The position numbers were made by a program, and so were the translations under genes. Shown here in pieces: positions 11,908-24,002 of a stretch of DNA of 64,000 nt (position 1 is its first letter; each line of letters starts with the position of its first letter). The stretch covers positions 184,366,015-184,430,014 of the forward strand of contig OY282558.1 of the NCBI GenBank assembly GCA_958295665.1. The letters run 5' to 3'. The DNA is from Tipula vernalis. Taxonomy: Eukaryota; Arthropoda; Insecta; Diptera; Tipulidae. The notes beneath the pieces are model-generated. The model was not told where the DNA came from. It saw only the letters and a program-made list of their open reading frames with translations, and did no database searches.

Positions 11908-12419
11908 ACTGATATCTGTGATATAGTGAACTTAATTAACGATTATTTTGTTAATAAAGGATATTCACTTGGCCAGGTAATTGGGAGTGATAGAAACAGT
12001 CATAAATTCAATACATTGCGTTAAGAACCGGTTATTGTCAAAAAATATCCCCTTCTATATTCAGTACGTTTGTGAAATATGTCAGACAGTTCAATTAAAT
12101 TTAATTCGCTAATTTAACGAGGATTCTGGATTTTCTCGGAATAAAACTTTGATTCTAAATTAAAGAGATTACTGTGTTTACATTGTAATAGTTCATCCAG
12201 AAAGTCATTTAATAAATTATTAGAGAACCGTAATGATTCTTTAAAGGTAATGTATTCGGAACATTAACACAAGGTGTAATATTAGGGACATACACTTTAT
12301 GCATTTGGTGTTTACTTTCAAAGCGGAAACACCATAAATTTTTAATAGCTCCGCTCTGTCGTATTATAGAAGGATAAAGTAACATCATATGATGCTTTGA
12401 CTTCAAAGTATCGGCAAAT
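11908..12419. other. AT-rich DNA with no recognised gene
   Basis: No open frame with family motifs, no repeat structure and no convincing splice-site pair was seen here. Confidence 0.5.
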
Positions 12420-13700
12420 AGTTTTATGTATAAAACGGGTTGGTGACATATTCCCGAGGGACAAAATCCCGCGGGACATAATCCTGAGGGGCCAGATCCC
12501 GCAAATAAAAATCCCTAAGGTACAAAATCCGATGGATAACGAGATCACTACATTTGCCTAAAAAAAAAAAAATCCAAAAATTTTAAGATCCAGAATAATT
12601 GAAAACTAAAAATCCAGAAAAAAATTATCCCGAAAAAAAAATCTAGAAATTACTAAAGAAGCAATCCAGAAAAAAATCCAGAAAAAATATTTTGTTCAAA
12701 ATAAATGAAAAATCAATTTTATAGGCATTTTTAGACTTTTGTCGTCACTTGAAACATTTGTGGTACATTTATCAGAAGAAGCGATACTGGCGATACAATT
12801 CCTTTGATCTGTGTCTGCAAGGTTGACGAAGCATTAACGAAGAATTGAAGCCGCTATTCGCTCCAATAGATTCGTCGATACTATACTAACCTAATGAATT
12901 AATCCAACCACAAAATAATTTTAAACATTTGTGGTATAACAATTCGTAGAAGGGACATGAGCTATATAATTCCTTTGATCTGTGTCTGAAAGGTTGAAGC
13001 AATTGTTATTACCATAAATATTAAGAACTTTACGGAAAAACTAAAACTCATATTTTAAGGCCACTTTATGAATTTTAATTTTAACTTGGGCCGCACTTTG
13101 ATAATTGTGTTTCTGGATTTTAGTTTTCTGCATTTTTATTTCTAGATTTTTTTCGGGATTTTCAATTTCTGTATTTTTTTTTCTAGATAAGGTAGCCAAC
13201 CCAGGGTGACATGTTATAATCGGGAAATGAAAGTTTGTCCCCTATAAATCCCGCCTTAAAAGTCTCGGATCTTGGTTTTGAAAGGCATGAAGAAGGAGAA
13301 AGGAGAATTTTAATTTAAAATAAAATGAAAATCAAAACCGGAACTTTCATTTTTGCAGAACCGGGATTTTTAAAGTAGATTTTGATTATGCTAGATTTTC
13401 AAATGCAGGATATCGCTGCGACCCCGTAACCATCACTATTTTCCATGTCCGATTTTTCGTGTGTATACATTTTTAAATCAAGGGAACATTGCACTAATTG
13501 TGCAACAACTAGATTTTGGAGTTTTCATAGGCTTTCGGGATTTTGTACCCTGTGGATTTTGTATCCTCGGTATTTTGTACCATCGGGATTTTGTTTATTC
13601 GGGACTACGTATCCTCGGGATTTTATACCTTCGCGATTTTATACTCTCAGGATTTGTTGAAACCCTCGGGATTTTGTCCCTCTCCCGTATAAAATATCGA
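12420..13700. mobile_element. Foldback-like element with short subrepeats in inverted arms
   Basis: The left arm (about 12440-12690) is made of repeats like GAGGGACAAAATCCCG followed by repeats like AATCCAGAAAAA. The right arm (about 13100-13690) carries the same two repeat types, reversed and in mirror order: TTCTGGATTTT-like units, then GGGATTTTGTACCCTC-like units. The middle holds an imperfect direct repeat of about 80 bp (12753 and 12924, offset 171 bp) containing ATTCCTTTGATCTGTGTCTG. Inverted arms built of tandem subrepeats are the defining feature of foldback elements. The frames at 13445-13772 and 12342-12548 are by-products of the repeats. Exact ends and a target duplication were not found. 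Confidence 0.6.
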
Positions 13701-13800
13701 TGTATTTTTATTAACCGCTCCATTTCTTGTAATATTACTCTACAAATGCGGGTAATAATAATATATCAATAATAGTGAGCGTCCCATTTTAGAAAGTGCC
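13701..13800. other. Spacer before BEL/Pao LTR
   Basis: AT-rich spacer with no feature. The five bases before the LTR (GTGCC) do not match those after the other LTR (TATGC), so no target duplication is evident. Confidence 0.5.
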
Positions 13801-14142
13801 TGTTTGATTCAACGTTATTTTCCGCTTACCGTTGGTCAGTGCTGGACAAAAATAACGTCTTGTTGAGTATACTTAAAAACACTAAATTTTATTTGTTTGC
13901 GTTGTTTCTTATATACAAAAATTACACCTTTTACAAAAACAGTATAAAAATATGCTAATTGTACATTAATTATATAATTTATGTAATTTGTACAAAATTA
14001 TAGGTAAAAACTGCTGACAATGAAATATATTGATATTATATTTGGTAAACTGCTAACAATAAAAAATATATAAAAAAGATGCAATATAGTGCATAGTATA
14101 TCCAGTATCTAATTTCTGCAAAACTGTTCACAAGGTTGAACA
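13801..14142 (-). repeat. 3' LTR of BEL/Pao element
   Basis: 342 bp, plus-strand ends TGTTTGATTCAACG and GGTTGAACA, so TG...CA on both strands. It aligns with the LTR at 20948 nearly base for base. It lacks a short TGTATAAA-containing segment and carries scattered small differences. Confidence 0.9.
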
Positions 14143-14269
14143 TACTCCGCGGATGTATTGATTTGTATAGCATAGATGACTCGCTGAGTTAACATCTCTA
14201 TCCGGTAGCTGCAGGAGCCTCTAGCATGTAGTCATCTTGCCTTGGCGCTCTTCTTCTGACTTTAAATAG

Positions 14270-15860
14270 CTATGCTATCACGCCTATTAGGATAAAGCCA
14301 ACTATGATATATGTCACTGCGTAGTGGTGCACATCATGCTTTGATACATTTACACTAGCATCTTGTAATTCAGCTATTTTCTTGTGGAGAACAGTAAATT
14401 CTCCTTCATTTGGAACTTCCTGAAGAATAGTTGTATTGTAGAGGGTCGTCCAATTGGTCGATAGATTGACTGCTGGTAGGAATGATAAATCTACTCTGCT
14501 TTTGATGGTTTTGTGACTTTTTAGTGTAATTAATCCAACTTTCAATGTGCACGCTTCCTTGAGTGAAATCTTTCCGTTTATTGGAATAGTTAACGTAGTC
14601 GCGTCTTCCCCGCGAACTATAATGGCTGGTTGTGGATGTTGCGATGAAAACAACCAGTTATTGTTCCTAAGTTTGATCCAGTTGGTTTGTGACTTATCTG
14701 CCTTTTGTTTCGCTGTCGCGGAATTATTATATATACAAATTTGTTTTTCGTCGAGATTAACAATTGAAACTCACAAATAGTGTTGTTCAAATAATCAGTA
14801 TGCATTGGATGCTGAAGTATGCAGATATAGCTAGCTTCAATGAGCTTGCAATGATGGATCTCATAGCTGGCTAGCATGTAGTACTGATCACGATGCATTG
14901 ATGTTGCTAAATAATACATTGATGGTTGTATGAAGGTAGCACTTGATGTTGGGAATGATAAGGGCTTAAACAATTGATATTTTGCCTTGGTTAATAGGGG
15001 CAGCGTTAGCTCCAAAATAACATATTGTCCATTCAGACGTCAGTTGATATAAGGTTATTATTTTATCGGGGTCCTGATGTCCTGGCAGAACTACATCTGG
15101 TGGCAAGTGCTGTGTTATTTTGTTGATTTCCTCTGCTAACTGTGGTGGTGTTAAAATGGCAGTACTAACTACCTTATTGTGAGTATCTAGAACTACTTCA
15201 ATTAAATTCTGTTGAATCTCTTTAAATTTCAACATTGACATCTAGGCCTGAATTGCCAAATTGTTCAAATGCTCATTTACTTGCCGATTAAATATCTTCC
15301 AATGCTGAATCATTTCTGCCTCGTTTTTCTTATGCAGCCTGAGGGTGGCATCGGCAATAGATGTCTGATTTTTTATGAGCTTTAGTAAAAACTCCTGATT
15401 CTCCTTGCTTTTTTCTATTTCCTGCTCATAATGTTCTGCATCACGATTGTCTAGTATCCCGAAAAGCTCTCTTGCTATATTTCCTACTATATTGATAGCA
15501 CGTCTTTTTCGTCTGTAATTTTTGCCGTGGTGGAGTAACTCGTTTCTCTTATTGATATCCGGAAGCTGTTTTGCAGTTGGTTGGTTATTACTAAGCATGT
15601 GTCAGGGATAGAGCTGTTCAAACAGAGCTGGGTCAGCTTTCTCATGCAAGCTTGATACAAACTTAGCTCGTTGTGATAAGTTGTCATGTTAAAATCTACA
15701 ATGATCTTTCATTGGTTATTTGTAAACTGCACGTTTCCAGTGTATTCAAAATGGAGTCCGGGCTGATATGAAAAACTAGTTAGGTTATACGGAAGATTAG
15801 CTGCTGACGTTCCTGAACAAACGTTACACATTGCTAGTAAACTCAATATGAACAAGGGCA
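14270..15860 (-). pseudogene. Env-like fusion glycoprotein gene of BEL/Pao element, broken
   Basis: Located between integrase and the 3' LTR, where env sits in retrovirus-like elements. A hydrophobic signal-peptide-like stretch occurs near 15860-15800. Near 15515 an RRKRR furin-type site precedes a stretch resembling the fusion region of the F-like proteins used by insect errantiviruses and baculoviruses. A hydrophobic membrane segment lies near the C-terminus (about 14330-14270). The gene is split across at least four frames (15709-15860, 15242-15687, 14966-15241, 14270-15015) by frameshifts and stops, so no intact glycoprotein is encoded. Identity as env is inferred from position, cleavage site and membrane anchor. 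Confidence 0.7.
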
Positions 15861-16139
15861 TTATTTTGATTCTGGTGTTTGCGCTTATGTATCTACTGCG
15901 AGTTTCTCTGCTTTGTTCTTTCTCCGGAGCTTCTGCGTCTTTGATAGGGAGAATGCTTATCTTCGAGATTGGTCGTTTAAATTTGATGCCGTGACTATCC
16001 TTTACTGTCTCGACTCTAGTCAGCTTATCTAATCCCGGATGCAATTCGACAATTCTTCCAAGGGGCGACTTAGTCGGTGGCAGATTGTTGTCTTTAATCC
16101 AAACAAAGTCATCTAGTTTGACTTCTGGCTGTTTGAAAT

Positions 16140-17855
16140 TCCATTTTTCCCGCTGTTGAAGGCTTGATAGGTAATCGGTCGACCATCGCTTCCAAAATTG
16201 TTGAACCATCTTTTGCAATAGTCTCCAACGCTGTCCTAAAGTTACGTTTTCATGCAACAAATCTGGTTCTGGAACGGCGAGTAGTGAATCGCCTATTAAG
16301 AAGTGACCTGGTGTTAGGACTACGTCATAGGCGGATCTGCCGGTATAGTTACCAGTGGCCTAGAATTGAGACATGCTTCGATTTGGGAAGTTACAGTTGA
16401 AAGTTCTTCGAATGTTAGTGTGCTTTCCCCGATTATTCGCTTTAGGTGATACTTCATTGTCTTGACTGCTGCCTCCCATAGCCCTCCGAAATGTGGTGCT
16501 GATGGTGGAATAAAATGCCATTATGTGCCATTATTAGCCAACATTTTTTGAAGTTCTGGGGTGGCTTGTTTTATACACTCACGCTTTTCCTTGTCGAGTA
16601 TTGATCGAGCTCCGACAAAATTCGTACCAATTTTAGAATAAATATGTTGGCATATACCTCTGCGCGCAATGAATCTTCTGAATGCTGCTACAAAGGCTAT
16701 TGCAGTTAAATCGCTCACAATCTCGAGATGGACAGCCTTAGTTGAAAAACATGCAAAGACTGCTATGTTTCCCTTGTAGGACTTCGTGCCTCTTCCTTTA
16801 GAAACGCTGATTTGAATAGGTCCTGCGAAGTCTACGCCCGTGTGTGTGAATGGACGTGACGGTAATACTCGTCCTTGAGGTAAGTCTACCATTAACTGTA
16901 ATTTGCTGGCGGATTTGAAGCGATAACATGATATACACTTATTTATTTCTGCCCGAATTCTACTTCTGCCGTTTGTAATCCAGTACAATCTTCTAAGAAG
17001 AGCTAGAGTTAGCTGGTTGCCGCCGTGCAATGTCCGTATATGTGCATCAGCTATCAGCAGCTTGGTTAAATGGTGTTTTGAAGGTAGTATGATTGGATGC
17101 TTGGTTTCTAAATATAAGGCGCTGTTCGCAATTCTACCTCCTACTCGCAGGATTTGCTGTTCATCAATAAATGGATTAAGCGTTAAGAATTGGCTTTTCG
17201 CTGAAACAGAGTCATGTTTTTGTAAATGAATAATTTCTTTCTGGAACTCCTCATGTTGTATCGTTCTGCATAATTCTTGTCTTGCTTCCTTGAGCTCCAA
17301 ACCGGTCGGTACGATGTTATGCGTCATATGGCCGCCTTGAATCTTTAAACTTTTGTTTATGAAGCGTCGACAATAGCTGATAATGCGGAATATTTTGTTG
17401 ATGTTCGAATGTTTTTCTACTAGCTGCACAAATGGATTAACTATTTTAGCAGTAGCAGTTAACATTACATGCTTCACCTCTAGTGTGGTGTCGTTGACTT
17501 GAATAGGTTGTAGCCAATCCTGAGTCGGCTCATTGAGCCATTTCGGACCCGTCCACCATAAACTGTAGTCTTTCAACTGTGTTGGCTGAATTCCTCTAGA
17601 CGCACAATCAGCAGGATTTTCCTTGGTGCTTATATGGTGCCATTGTGCTGGATTTGATTGTTCTTGTATTTCAGAAATCCTATTTGCGACGAATGTCTTG
17701 TATTTTTGGGGACGACCTTTAATCCACGAAAGCGTGATCAATGAATATGTCCAAAATGACATCTCTATATCTTGGTTGTGTAACGCTTCATACACCTGTT
17801 TCATTAACTTAGTGAGCAATAACGCGCCGCATAACTCGGATCGTGGAATCGACAA
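16140..17855 (-). pseudogene. BEL/Pao RNase H and integrase region
   Basis: The open segment from 17855 starts within RNase H (SIPRSELCGALLLTKL, then the ENPADCASRG motif typical of BEL polyproteins). It continues into integrase: an HHCC zinc region (HGGNQLTLALLRRLYW, then CISCYRF) and the catalytic core, where TGVDFAGP carries the first aspartate. The second catalytic aspartate should be in YSDNGTNF, but here the sequence is YSKIGTNF, so it is lost. After NNGT near 16521 the frame shifts. The [16 protein letters not shown] sequence with the glutamate continues in another frame, and the C-terminal PGHFLIGDSLL segment resumes near 16310. Confidence 0.88.
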
Positions 17856-17859
17856 TATG

Positions 17860-19325
17860 TTTTTATGGGCGCTACTTTGGTCTTGGATGCAACCAGAGCT
17901 ACGTTGATATCTCCATCGTTGTTCATGCTCCTAGCGTAGGCGACTGCTGCATAAGCCTTTTCAGACGCATCGCAGAATCCATATAAACTGAGCGGTGATT
18001 AACCATCGAAACAAAGCCATCTAGGTATAGATATTAATTCTAATGAAGGAAGTGCAGTTTTAAAATCCTGCCATTGCGTGGCTAGTGTCTGAGGTAATGT
18101 TTGATCCCAAGAAAGGCCTGCTACCCAAAGGTCTTGTATGATTAGTTTAGCTATTATAGTAACTGGTGCTAACCATCCTAGGGGGTCTAAGATTTTTGAG
18201 CTCTCTGAAAGTAGACTCCTTTTGGTAACGTTTCTGTTATCAGGCTCCGATAACGAAATGCGAAATCCGAAGCTGTCTGTGGCAGGATTCCAACGAAGGC
18301 CGAGTGTTTTTATTGTATCATCAAGCTTAAATTCCAAGATTCCAGTATTCCGCAGATTTGTTGGTACGGCGTTTAGAAGGGCTTGGTTATTGGAAGCCCA
18401 CTTTCGGAGGTTAAAACTTCCACATCTGAGCATTGCTATAAGCTGTTTCTGTGCTGATAATGCATCGTCGAGCGTGTTGTTTCCAGATATGAGATCGTCA
18501 GCATAGAAATCAGTGAGAGCGATTTCCTTCGCGATTGGATATCTATGGGCTTCATCTTTCGCTAATTGTTGCAAGGTTCGCACCGCTAAGTAGGTCGCTG
18601 TCGCAGTGCCATAGGTCACGGTTGTAAGTTTGTATTCTTACAGCTGTTCTCCAGGAAACTTTCTCCATAAAACCCGCTGATATTCCTGATCCTCTTTATG
18701 AATTTTTATTTGACGAAACATTTTTTCTAGATCTACTGCATTAATTCATTTAATGCTACGCATTAATTCATTTAATGATGTCCCTGTATATGTTTTTGCC
18801 GATGCATCGAAAACGACTCTGAGTTTTGTCGTTGTGCTCTCCTCCTTCAAGACACCATGATGAGGAAGATAGTAGTGTTGGGTATCTCCATCTATGCTTT
18901 CAGTTTTCTTCATATGTCCTAAGGCCTCATACTTGTCCATGAATTGTTGGTATTGTAGTGCCAACTCAGGGTTCTTGGCCAGACGTTTTTCGACTTGGAG
19001 TAGTCGAGCGATGGCTGTTTTTTTTGATTGACCGAGTGGTTTGGAAACTAGCAATTCGTTATTAAACGGAATTCTTACCTTATAACTTCCATCGGTTAGG
19101 CGTATATGAGTTTCGTCGTAAATTTCTTCACATTCCTTTTCTTCTTTTGTATGACTTCTTGGTTTATGTACTTCCTCGATTTCCCAAAACTTTTTTAATT
19201 GATTGTCAATCTCGTTAGTGGTTACAATCATTGTCTGATACATTGCCATATTGACACTAGCAGATGTATTCCCAGTAAGAATCCATCCAGTTTGGTTTGT
19301 TGTGCAATAGGCTCATTAGGTGCAC
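17860..19325 (-). pseudogene. BEL/Pao reverse transcriptase region
   Basis: The N-terminal part (19249-18746) contains FWEIEEV, YLPHHGVLKEESTTTKLRVV and FDASAKTYTGTSLNELM, diagnostic for BEL/Pao RT. A frameshift near 18745 moves reading to AVDLEKMFRQIKI and, past a stop near 18645, to the segment 18619-17999. That segment holds the catalytic DFYADDLISG box and the RKWASN and LGLRWNP motifs. A stop after LCFDG at 18000 separates it from the RNase H start YGFCDASEKAYAAV. At least two frame changes and two stops prevent a functional product. Confidence 0.9.
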
Positions 19326-19338
19326 ATTTCATTAGATT

Positions 19339-20864
19339 CTACATTATTATTTGCCCATAGTAATCTGCACCTAATAATATGTCAATTGGACCGGGTTCAT
19401 AAAACGTTGGATCTGCCCAAATAAAATTTTTTGTATGGTTCCAATAATTTGGTTCAATGACCTTATCAGGCATCCTACCGGTTATGTTTTTGAACACCAT
19501 AGCCTTCATTTTGATCTTGAAATTTGAAGAAAACCGCGCACTAATGATGAACTCTACTGATGAATGAGCCGTACCGGCTTCTGTCCGAACCATTCCGGCG
19601 ATGTCTGCTTGAATCCGTGTTCTTGTAAGATTGAGATTGTTTGCTAACTCTTCAGTTATGAAGGTGCCTTGGGAGCCTAGATCAATTAGAAGACGGACGA
19701 AGTGTTCTTCATAATTACATGTTATTTTTACCATGGCGGTAGCTAATAAAATTCTACCTTGCGCAGCTTTATTATCTGTTTGTAAGGTTGTTTTTGCAGG
19801 GGTTTCATTCGGTTTTTTGGTTGCCTTTTCGTTGTCGTGGAGTAGCATATGATGAGATCCATTGCATTTTGCACATCTTTTGTGGCAATATCTTCCATGA
19901 TAGTTATGTAGGCAGCTTCTACACAAGGATTTTGCTCTAGCAGCTGAAGTTCGTTCTACTATCGCTAAGTTTTGGAAAGTCTTGCAACCTGTAACTTGAT
20001 GGGTCCCACCGCAATAACCACAGGATGGTTCATTTGTTGTTGCCGCATGCGTTGCCTTCTTTGCAATGTTTTGTTGGTTTTGTGGCTGCGGTTTCTTGTT
20101 TCCCTTTTCTCTAGTTATAGTTGCTAGAGATTGAAATCTTGATTCCAAGAAACTAAAGAAATTTTTTAACGTTTGAATTTCCTTTGGATTTTTGATCGTA
20201 CTCTCATAAATACGGTGTGTTTCAGCATCAAGTCTCCTCGTGAAAATGACTAAGGCACTCCAGTGTTCTGTCTCTACACCTAAGTTGTTTATTGCGTGTA
20301 GACATTCGAAAGCGGTGTCGTGTATTTTCCTTAACCCGCTAGCAGATTCCACCGTCAAACTGGGTAGATCTAACAATACACTTACGTGCGTGCTATCCAT
20401 TTTTGATTTCGCCAATTGAACTAGCGCTTCTCCTGATCCTTATTATCTAACGTGACAGCTGAGATTTTATCTTCGTTTTCAAAATCATCGTCGTCATCTA
20501 AAATCTGGTAGGAGGTAGCAGACTCGTGTTCTAAATCTGCTTTTGCTTGTTGCTTTGCTTCTTCAGTTTGGCCTGGTGTTGCTCTTTTTTGAGCCTCGAG
20601 AAGTAGATTTCTTGTCTCCTCAAATACATCCTTCACCTGTTTATATTAATTTTGTTTCCGATATTCATTGTCATCAGGTAAAGTATGTGTTAATTGGGCA
20701 TCCACTGTGCAGAATTTATCGTAGATAAGTTGTAAGTTGATGAGCTGTTGTTCACAGTTTTCTACTGTTTTTCTTTGCGGTCCATCCTTCTTGATATTGC
20801 TCTTTATTTTGTTGATCAGCTTTCCAGTAGAGGTCTGCTCGCGTAAGGCTTTTACCCTGTTCAT
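19339..20864 (-). pseudogene. BEL/Pao gag and protease region
   Basis: Gag starts with ATG at 20864 (MNRVKALREQTS), with a stop near 20640 and a short acidic middle part to 20421. The main segment (20415-19339, 358 residues) contains the DUF1759-type FLESRF capsid region and paired zinc knuckles: CGYCGGTHQVTGC, then CRSCLHNYHGRYC and CAKCNGSHHMLLH, a layout characteristic of BEL gag. It then reads into an aspartic protease (LLIDLGSQGTFITEELA), where DLGS replaces the usual D[ST]GS. The protease ends with ADYYGQIIM. Frame breaks around 20640 and 20420 suggest decay. Confidence 0.88.
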
Positions 20865-20947
20865 TTATCCCTTGAAGTGATTAAATGTTCTCCTTTTTTT
20901 CGTACTGTTTTGCAAAGGCACGGTTGTTTTGTAGCTTAAAGGACCAA

Positions 20948-21303
20948 TGTTTCATTCAACGTAATTTTCCGCTTACCGTTGGTCAGTGCTGGACAAAAAT
21001 AACGTCTTGTTGAGTATACTTATAAACACTAAATTTTATTTGTTTGCGTTGTTTCTTATATACAAAAAATATTATACCTTTTACAACAACAGTATAAAAA
21101 TATGCTAATTGTTCATTAATTATATAATTAATGTAATTTGTACAAATGTATAGGTAAAAACTGCTGACAATGAAATATATTGATATTATATTTGGTAAAC
21201 TGCTAACAATAAAAAATATACAAAAAAAGATGCAATGTAGTGCATAGTGCATCCAGTATCTAATTTCTGCAAATGTATAAAAAACTGTTCACAAGGTTGA
21301 ACA
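20948..21303 (-). repeat. 5' LTR of BEL/Pao element
   Basis: 356 bp, plus-strand ends TGTTTCATTCAACG and GGTTGAACA. Matches 13801-14142 closely. Transcription of the element would start here and run toward lower coordinates. Confidence 0.9.
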
Positions 21304-21474
21304 TATGCACTTTTCTCACGCTATTTGGAAGGGCTGCAGAGTAGGTTTTTTTATCTTATTTTAGCTATCATAAACCAATTGTATCAGTTTTAAATTGTGA
21401 AGAATGAAAAACAAGAGATACATTTTGAAATTTAGCATTACACGATTTAAATTTATCATTTAAAACGATTAATA
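21304..21474. other. Spacer between BEL/Pao and foldback element
   Basis: Short AT-rich sequence with no gene or repeat recognised. Confidence 0.5.
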
Positions 21475-22284
21475 CATTTTTCATGAGTGTGAAGTTTATG
21501 CTAAAAAAAAAAATAACAAAAAATGACACTGTTAAATTAACTATTTTCCAATTGGAATTTAAATTATATGAAAATTTAAATTTTTTGTAATATTAGATTT
21601 TTAGTACGACCAAACAGATTCTTTTCATCTCAAAACAGGTTCTTTTCATCCTTTTCAGATAGCTGGACCATCTGTTTATATCGTTAACCAAAAGCATTCA
21701 ATTGTGTTGAACATTACTATATTTCAGATAATTTAAAAGTTGACTGAATTTTGATGGTTTAAATAATTATTTAGCGCCGATCCTGGAAATGTCCCGAAGG
21801 CCCCGCACATTTCTTAGAATATATAGCGGTCAATGTCACCAAGCCGATCCAATTATGATGAACTATAATATATTTCACAGTTTTTGGAATTTCAAATAAT
21901 TTTTTCATTATTTTAAAAGTTTTATATCGCCGACCGAAAAGATGTCCACAAGATCTTGCCCATATTTTCGGATAACTTGGCCATGTGCCAGTCTACGTGG
22001 TTCACCTTATCTAATTGTGATGAACTATAGGTACTATACTTCACAGAATTTAGAATTTTTAATAATTCTATTAGTTATATAAATTGTTGTATCTCCGATC
22101 ACAGAGATGTCCACAAGGTCTTGCCTATATTTTCGGATAACTTGACCATATGCCAGTCTACTTGGTCAATATTATTCAATTGTCACAGAAATGTCCACAA
22201 GGTCTGGTTTTTAATAATTTTATTAGTTATATAAATTGTTGAACCTCCGATCACAGAGATGTCCACAAGGTCTGTACAAATATA

Positions 22285-23991
22285 GGCCAGACCTTGTGGA
22301 CATCTCTGTGATCAGAGATACAACAATTTATAAAACTAATAAAATTATTAAAAATTCTAAATTATGTAAAGTATAGTATAGTTCATCACAATTAAATAAG
22401 ATTGACCAAGTAGACTGGCATATGGTCAAGTTATCCAAAAATATAGGCAAGACCTTGTGGACATCTCTGTGATCAGAGATACAACATTTTATAAAACTAA
22501 TAAAATTATTAAAAATTCTAAATTCTGTGAAGTATAGTATAGTTCATCACAATTGAATAAGATTGACCAAGTAGACTGGCTATGGTCAAGTTATCCGAAA
22601 ATATATGCCAGACCTTGTGGACATCTCTGTGATCAGAGATACAAAAATTTATAAAACTAATAAAATTATTAAAAATTCTAAATTCTGTGAAGTATAGTAT
22701 AGTTCATAACAATTGAATAATATTGACCACGTAGACTAGCATATGGTCAAGTTATCCGAAAATATAGGCCAGACCTTGTGGACATCTCTGTGATCGGAGA
22801 TACAACAATTTATATAACTAATAAAATTATTAAAAATTCGAAATTCTGTGAAGTATAGTATAGTTCATCACAATTGAATAAGATTGACCAAGTAGACTGG
22901 CATAAGGTCAAGTTATCCAAAAATATAGGCCAGACCTTGTGGACATCTCTGTGATCAGAGATAGAAAAATTTATAAAACTAATAAAATTATTAAAAATTC
23001 GAAATTCTGTGAAGTATAGTATAGTTCATCACAATTGAATAATATTGACTAAGTAGACTGACATATAGCCAAGTTATCCGAAAATATAGGCAAGACCTTG
23101 TGGACATCTCTGTGATTGGAGATACAACAATTTTTAAAACTAATAAAATTATTAAATATTCGAAATTCTGGGAAGTATAGTATAGTTCATCACAATTAAA
23201 TAATATTGACCACGTAGACTGGCATATGGTCAAGTTATCCGAAAATATAGGCCAGACCTTGTGGACATCTCTGTGATCGGAGATACAACAATTTATAAAA
23301 CTAATAAAATTATTAAAAATTCTCAATTCTGTGAAGTATAGTATAGTTCATCACAATTGAATAAGATTGACCAAGTAGACTGACATATGGTCAAGTTATC
23401 CGAAAATATAGGCCAGACCTTGTGGACATCTCTGTGATCGGAGATACAAAAATTTATAAAACTAATAAAATTATTAAAAATTCGAAATTCTGTGAAGTAT
23501 AGTATAGTTCATCACAATTGAATAATATTGACCACGTAGACTGACATATGGCCAAGTTATCCGAAAATATAGGCAAGACCTTGTGGACATCTCTGTTATT
23601 GGAGATACAACAATTTTTAAAACCAATAAAATTATTAAAAATTCGATATTCTGTAAAGTATAGTATAGTTCATCACAATTAAATAAGATTGACCACGTAG
23701 ACTGGCATATGGTCAAGTTATCCAAAAATATAGGCCAGACCTTGTGGACATCTCTGTGATCGGAGATACAACAATTTACAAAACTAATAAAAAAATTCGA
23801 AATTCTGTGAAGTATAGTATAGTTCATCACAATTGAATAAGATTGACCAAGTAGACTAGCATATGGTCAAGTTATCCAAAAATATAGGCCAGACCTTGTG
23901 GACATCTCTGTGATCGGAGATACAACAATTTATATAACTAATAAAATTATTACAAATTCGAAATTCTGTGAAGTATAGTATAGTTCATCAC
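22285..23991. repeat. 161-bp tandem array, 11 copies
   Basis: GACCTTGTGGACATCTCTGT recurs, with minor changes, at about 22290, 22451, 22611, 22772, 22933, 23094, 23255, 23415, 23577, 23738 and 23892. Most spacings are 160-162 bp and the last is 154. Two more units follow the Penelope insertion (about 25265 and 25430). Divergence between units is low. Neighbouring units share alternating variants (AGGCCAGACC versus AGGCAAGACC, GATCAGAG versus GATCGGAG), suggesting spread by unequal exchange. The left arm has two to four units in the opposite direction. Confidence 0.92.
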
Positions 23992-24002
23992 AATTAAATA
24001 AG

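Larger units (their letters stand above)
13801..21303 (-). mobile_element. BEL/Pao retrotransposon with env-like gene, both LTRs, inactive
   Basis: A 7.5-kb element on the minus strand. Near-identical LTRs bound it (20948-21303 and 13801-14142), and between them, in transcription order, lie gag with zinc knuckles, a protease-like segment, BEL-type reverse transcriptase, RNase H, integrase and an env-like gene. Order and motifs match BEL/Pao, and env-carrying members such as Roo are known. Directly inside the 5' LTR the minus strand reads TTGGTCCTTTAAGC, a possible primer-binding site starting TGG. Every gene has frame breaks and one integrase aspartate is lost, so the copy is dead. Similar but length-divergent LTRs suggest an old rather than fresh insertion. 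Confidence 0.92.

Noticed and set aside
13445..13772. Two plus-strand frames rich in GFCTL and RDF-like repeats
   Set aside because: They translate the GGGATTTTGTACC subrepeats of the foldback-like arm.
14166..14260. tRNA or other RNA gene near the BEL/Pao 3' LTR
   Set aside because: No cloverleaf, A or B box could be recognised; the sequence is the 3' untranslated end of the element.
22991..23830. Minus-strand open frames of 111 and 118 residues with repeated NYTILHRISNF-like segments
   Set aside because: They run over several 161-bp repeat units and owe their length to the repeat having no stop in that frame; no independent coding evidence.
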